From: Rhabdophis nuchalis
Taxonomy: Eukaryota; Chordata; Lepidosauria; Squamata; Natricidae
Assembly: GCA_039707465.1 (NCBI GenBank)
Contig: CM077644.1
Coordinates: 79,568,875-79,632,874, forward strand
DNA length: 64,000 nt
Reading direction: 5' to 3'
The notes under the pieces are model-generated. The model was not told where the DNA came from and made no database searches. It was given only the letters and a program-made list of their open reading frames with translations. Position 1 is the stretch's first letter, and the number at the start of each line of letters is the position of its first letter. The translations under genes and the position numbers were made by a program. Below are positions 58,278 through 64,000 of the stretch, one piece after another.

Positions 58278-58922
58278 TCTATATAAATAAAAATGTAACA
58301 AGAGTTTGTTCAAAACTGCTAATCTCTGAAAGTACTGCACCGATCGCTTCCAAATTTTCACACAATGCTCCTTGGAAATACAGCACCAATGATATATATA
58401 GATTGTGTAGATGTCACACCTGTGCCAGGTACATGCAACGGAAATGTAAAAAATTGTAAAAAAGGTAGGTAGATGGATAGAGAGAGAGCAGTGGGCCACA
58501 GGTATTATGTCATCCTTTATGACATAAAATACTCTGTCCATAAGATTCAAGGAGAAATACAGTAGGTAGGTAGGCAGCTATAGGGAGGTAAAGGGATGAA
58601 GAGAGAGGGAGGGAGAAATACAGTAGGTAGGTAGGCAGCTATAGGGATAGAGAGAGAGAGAGGGAGAAATGTGGTAGGTAGGTAGGTAGGCAGCTATAGG
58701 GATAGAGAGAGAGAGGGAGAAATACAGTAGGTAGGTAGGTAGGTAGAGAAATACGGTAGGTAGGCAGGCAGGTAGGTAGGTAGAAATACACTAGGTAGGT
58801 AGGTTGGGGGTTATATGGTGGTTGTGTGCATGTGTTTGTGTGTGCAGGTGTAGATCTACACACAGATTGGTTGGCCATTTAACAAGGCTGGGCCACAGCA
58901 ACGCATGGCCGGGAATGGCTAG
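58278..58922 (+). mobile_element. Non-autonomous Helitron, copy 3
   Basis: Starts TCTATATAAATAAAAATG with A before it, and ends GCCGGGAATGGCTAG with T after it: canonical Helitron ends and an A/T target. The core holds (GTAG)n and the minisatellite in the orientation opposite to copies 1 and 2. No L2 inside, so it shows the state of copy 2 before the L2 insertion. The frames here are repeat translations. Confidence 0.72.
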
Positions 58923-59054
58923 TGTTCAATAAACAGGCAAGGAAGATGATACTGGAAAACAAGTGCTATTAATAAGGATTTGGAGAATGGGAAAAGTGGT
59001 TCTCTTTTACTTCACTATTCCACAGGTTCTGATATAAACATGGTTGACCTAAAG
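58923..59054 (+). repeat. 132 bp Helitron flank shared with copy 2
   Basis: Starts TGTTCAATAAACAGGC right after the CTAG end and runs to CATGGTTGACCTAAAG. It is nearly identical to the reverse complement of 40110-40243. A CTAA occurs two bases before the point where homology stops. Confidence 0.75.
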
Positions 59055-59165
59055 TATTGAAGCAAATAAAAGGAGATTCCCCATTTCAATATAGCTAGCT
59101 TCTTAACAACGATGGCCTTTCTGAAAATAATACTGTGATTGCCCACTTTTTCTTGGAACACATAT

Positions 59166-59272
59166 ACAGGTAGTCCTCAACGTATGACCATTCATTTAAT
59201 CATCATTTGAAGTTGCAGCAGAACTGAAACAAGTGACTTGTGGTTTTCACACGTGCAATTGTTGTAGCATCC
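59166..59272. repeat. Left end of the CTTACGACC-type repeat, truncated
   Basis: ACAGGTAGTCCTCAACGTAT and CATTCATTTAATCATCATTT match the start of the 19363 repeat. It is cut at about 59272 by the partial Helitron that follows. Confidence 0.5.
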
Positions 59273-59487
59273 CCAATTGTATAGAGATAGAGAGGATGAG
59301 GAAGAAATGCGGAAGGTAGGTAGGTAGAGGGATAGAGAGAGAGAGGGAGAAATACAGTAGGTAGGTAGGTTGGGGCTTATTTGGAGGGTGTGTCTAAGTG
59401 TTTGTGTGTGCAGGTGTAGATTTACACACAGATTGGTTTGCTATTTAACCAGACTGGGCACAGCAATGCGTGGCCGGGAACGGCTAG
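59273..59487 (+). mobile_element. Helitron copy 4, 3' part only
   Basis: Contains (GTAG)n, the CAGGTGTAGATTTACACACA block and the end GCCGGGAACGGCTAG followed by T. The hairpin GCCG-GGAA-CGGC is perfect here. The 5' end is lost. The sequence after CTAG does not match the flank shared by copies 2 and 3. Confidence 0.65.
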
Positions 59488-60750
59488 TTTAAAATAAAAT
59501 GGTGAAAATACCCATCCAAGTTACACTGGTGTCTAGGCCTAGCCTCTTGAAATACTTCTCTAATGTAAATACAAGAACAATCAATTAATTACACTAGAAA
59601 ACACCACAGTTGCTATAATTGAAAGCAACCATCTTAGAATAGGATAGTTTTGCCATTATTTATAAAATCATTAGCATCCTAGAGTAAGATAAGACAAATG
59701 ATGTTCATTTTCTATCTCTACTTTGTTTTGTTTCTTTCTGGCAATACGTACTGCCTACTGACAATAACTGTCATGTTCTCAGTATTGGAATCTACAGTAA
59801 ATTCAGCTACAAATCACACATACCCTCTAAAAATCTGGACATTTTTCACACATTTGAGGCAATTCATACATTCAAAGGATTGCTGAATCCAATTTACTAA
59901 ATCTGTCAGTTTAAATTACAAACCATATTCCTGGCTTCTAACCCTGTTAGTTATAAACAAGAAAACCTGGATCATGTTAATATTGTAGTGCTAGGCATAT
60001 TTAGAATTAAGGCCTAATGAGCACAGTAAGAAATATTTCTAAGGCTTAGCCTACAATCCTCTTTTATGCAAACATATCCACATACTGGACTCAACTGGGT
60101 CACATTCGATTTTTTTTTTTGTGTTCTTCATATTCTGCTTCATATCCTTCCTTTTACACTTTAGCAGCCATGTTTGCCTTTTCTTGATCCATCAGCTTGT
60201 GCCTTGTGTAAATTTGAACTAAGGATGTGCTTGTGATGCCAGAGTATTAGTACATAGGCAACAAACACTGTTTTTGCTTTGCCTCCTCCTTACACGCCTC
60301 TCTGCATGCCCCCTGCAGTCTTAGATTCATCTCCAGGTCTAGATTTAGGCTCACTTAATGTGCTCTTTAACAACAAATTTTCCATGGATTGGAAAAGAAC
60401 TGCCTATAAAGTAATACTACGTTTTTTTATGTATGAAAATCCCCCAGTTGCCATGCTATCCTTCTAGTATCCCAGTGAGATATTTCTAATTGTGAGACAA
60501 ACCAAAAGAAAGGGACAAGTTCACTGTATCATTGAAACAAACGAAATGTTAAAAAAAAGTTATGATATTGATGTAGTTATAAGCACATCTAAATTATATT
60601 AAAATAATCGAAATATCTTTACAATCCCCAAGACATATCACAACTTTTGAGCACTCCTAATGTTTGGAAATTGAAAATTGGAAAATTTGACACGCCTTAT
60701 GTGGCATGGCTTCCCCCTACAATAGATTGAATTGATTGCAAATGGTTAGA
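59488..60750. other. Intron sequence, nothing recognised
   Basis: No transposon or gene recognised; the short frames have no domain. Confidence 0.4.
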
Positions 60751-60751
60751 A

Positions 60752-60789
60752 GAAATGGTGATATATATATATATATATATATCACCATT
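60752..60789. repeat. Palindrome around an (AT)n core
   Basis: AATGGTGATATAT and its complement ATATATCACCATT enclose an AT run: 38 bp able to form a cruciform. It lies just left of the large palindrome. Confidence 0.75.
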
Positions 60790-60814
60790 GTGTGACACCA
60801 TTGTGCAATATATA

Positions 60815-60940
60815 TATGCTGGCATAGCTGGCTTCGGGGATTTTCCCGTGTATAAGGCATAGAAAAGTTGTTGCAACGTTGCAACAACTTTTCTATGCCT
60901 TATACACGGGAAAATCCCCGAAGCCAGCTATGCCAGCATA
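60815..60940. repeat. Perfect 126 bp palindrome made of two Penelope-type 3' regions
   Basis: Two 63 bp arms with no spacer and no mismatch (centre between 60877 and 60878, at GCAACGTTGC). Each arm has ATACACGGGAAAATCCCCG and GCTATGCCAGCAT. The right arm continues into CCTACACCCGTGAAAATC and CGAAAACATA, which match the end of the Penelope-like element before 24056, including the terminal phrase before the microsatellite. So these are two 3' ends of a Penelope-like element facing head to head. Confidence 0.7.

Positions 60941-64000
<3,060 letters not shown>

Overview
The window is vertebrate nuclear DNA, almost certainly from a squamate reptile and more likely a snake than a lizard. The evidence is the mixture of young L2 and CR1 LINEs, tRNA-derived SINEs of the Sauria type, Penelope-like elements, Helitrons, many short hAT and TA-target (mariner-like) transposons, and long (CTAC)n, (ATT)n and (ATTC)n arrays. 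There are no operons and no bacterial signals.

The only host gene I can support is NEGR1 (neuronal growth regulator 1, an IgLON cell-adhesion protein), on the minus strand. Two coding exons are visible. One is at 45346-45471 and carries the first half of Ig domain 2; the other is at 4973-5104 and carries the second half. Both are flanked by GT/AG splice sites, are phase 1 at both ends, and join in frame. Everything else is intron: about 18.5 kb 5' of the first exon, a 40.2 kb intron between the two, and about 5 kb 3' of the second.

The introns are a nested record of transposition. From left to right: hAT-like elements and L2 tails (1.2-4.7 kb); quiet intron (5-9.6 kb); Helitron copy 1 (10.36-10.86 kb); three hAT elements (11.9-12.9 kb); a 936 bp hAT element with a long inverted repeat (14.6-15.5 kb); a SINE, an L2 tail and a TA element (16-19 kb); an LTR split by a palindromic hAT MITE (19.9-20.3 kb); a Penelope-like element split by a 961 bp TA element (22.1-24.1 kb); a hAT element (26.6 kb); an L2 with a 627-codon open frame (27.1-29.1 kb); a candidate LTR (30.2 kb); a Sauria-type SINE (31.3 kb); a decayed Ty3/gypsy element cut by an L2 (33.3-35.6 kb); more palindromic MITEs (38-40 kb); Helitron copy 2 carrying an inserted 2.6 kb L2 (40.2-43.7 kb); NEGR1 exon (45.3 kb); a tRNA-derived SINE (46.6 kb); an ORF1-only L1-derived element with intact ORF, CpG-rich 5' region and perfect 12 bp target-site duplication (47.3-49.3 kb); CR1 and L2 pieces (51-54.8 kb); an RTE-like LINE end and Helitron copy 3 (57.8-59.1 kb); a perfect 126 bp palindrome made of two Penelope-type 3' ends plus a long (TA)n run (60.8-61.1 kb); and a quiet, repeat-poor tail (61.1-64 kb) that may hold conserved non-coding sequence.

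The items most worth a second look are the ORF1-only (HAL1-like) retrotransposon at 47309-49285; the Helitron family whose copies 2 and 3 share about 130 bp beyond the canonical CTAG end, which suggests 3' read-through; and the spacerless Penelope-end palindrome at 60815-60940. All coordinates and target-site duplications were read by eye. Family names rest on recognised motifs, not on database searches.
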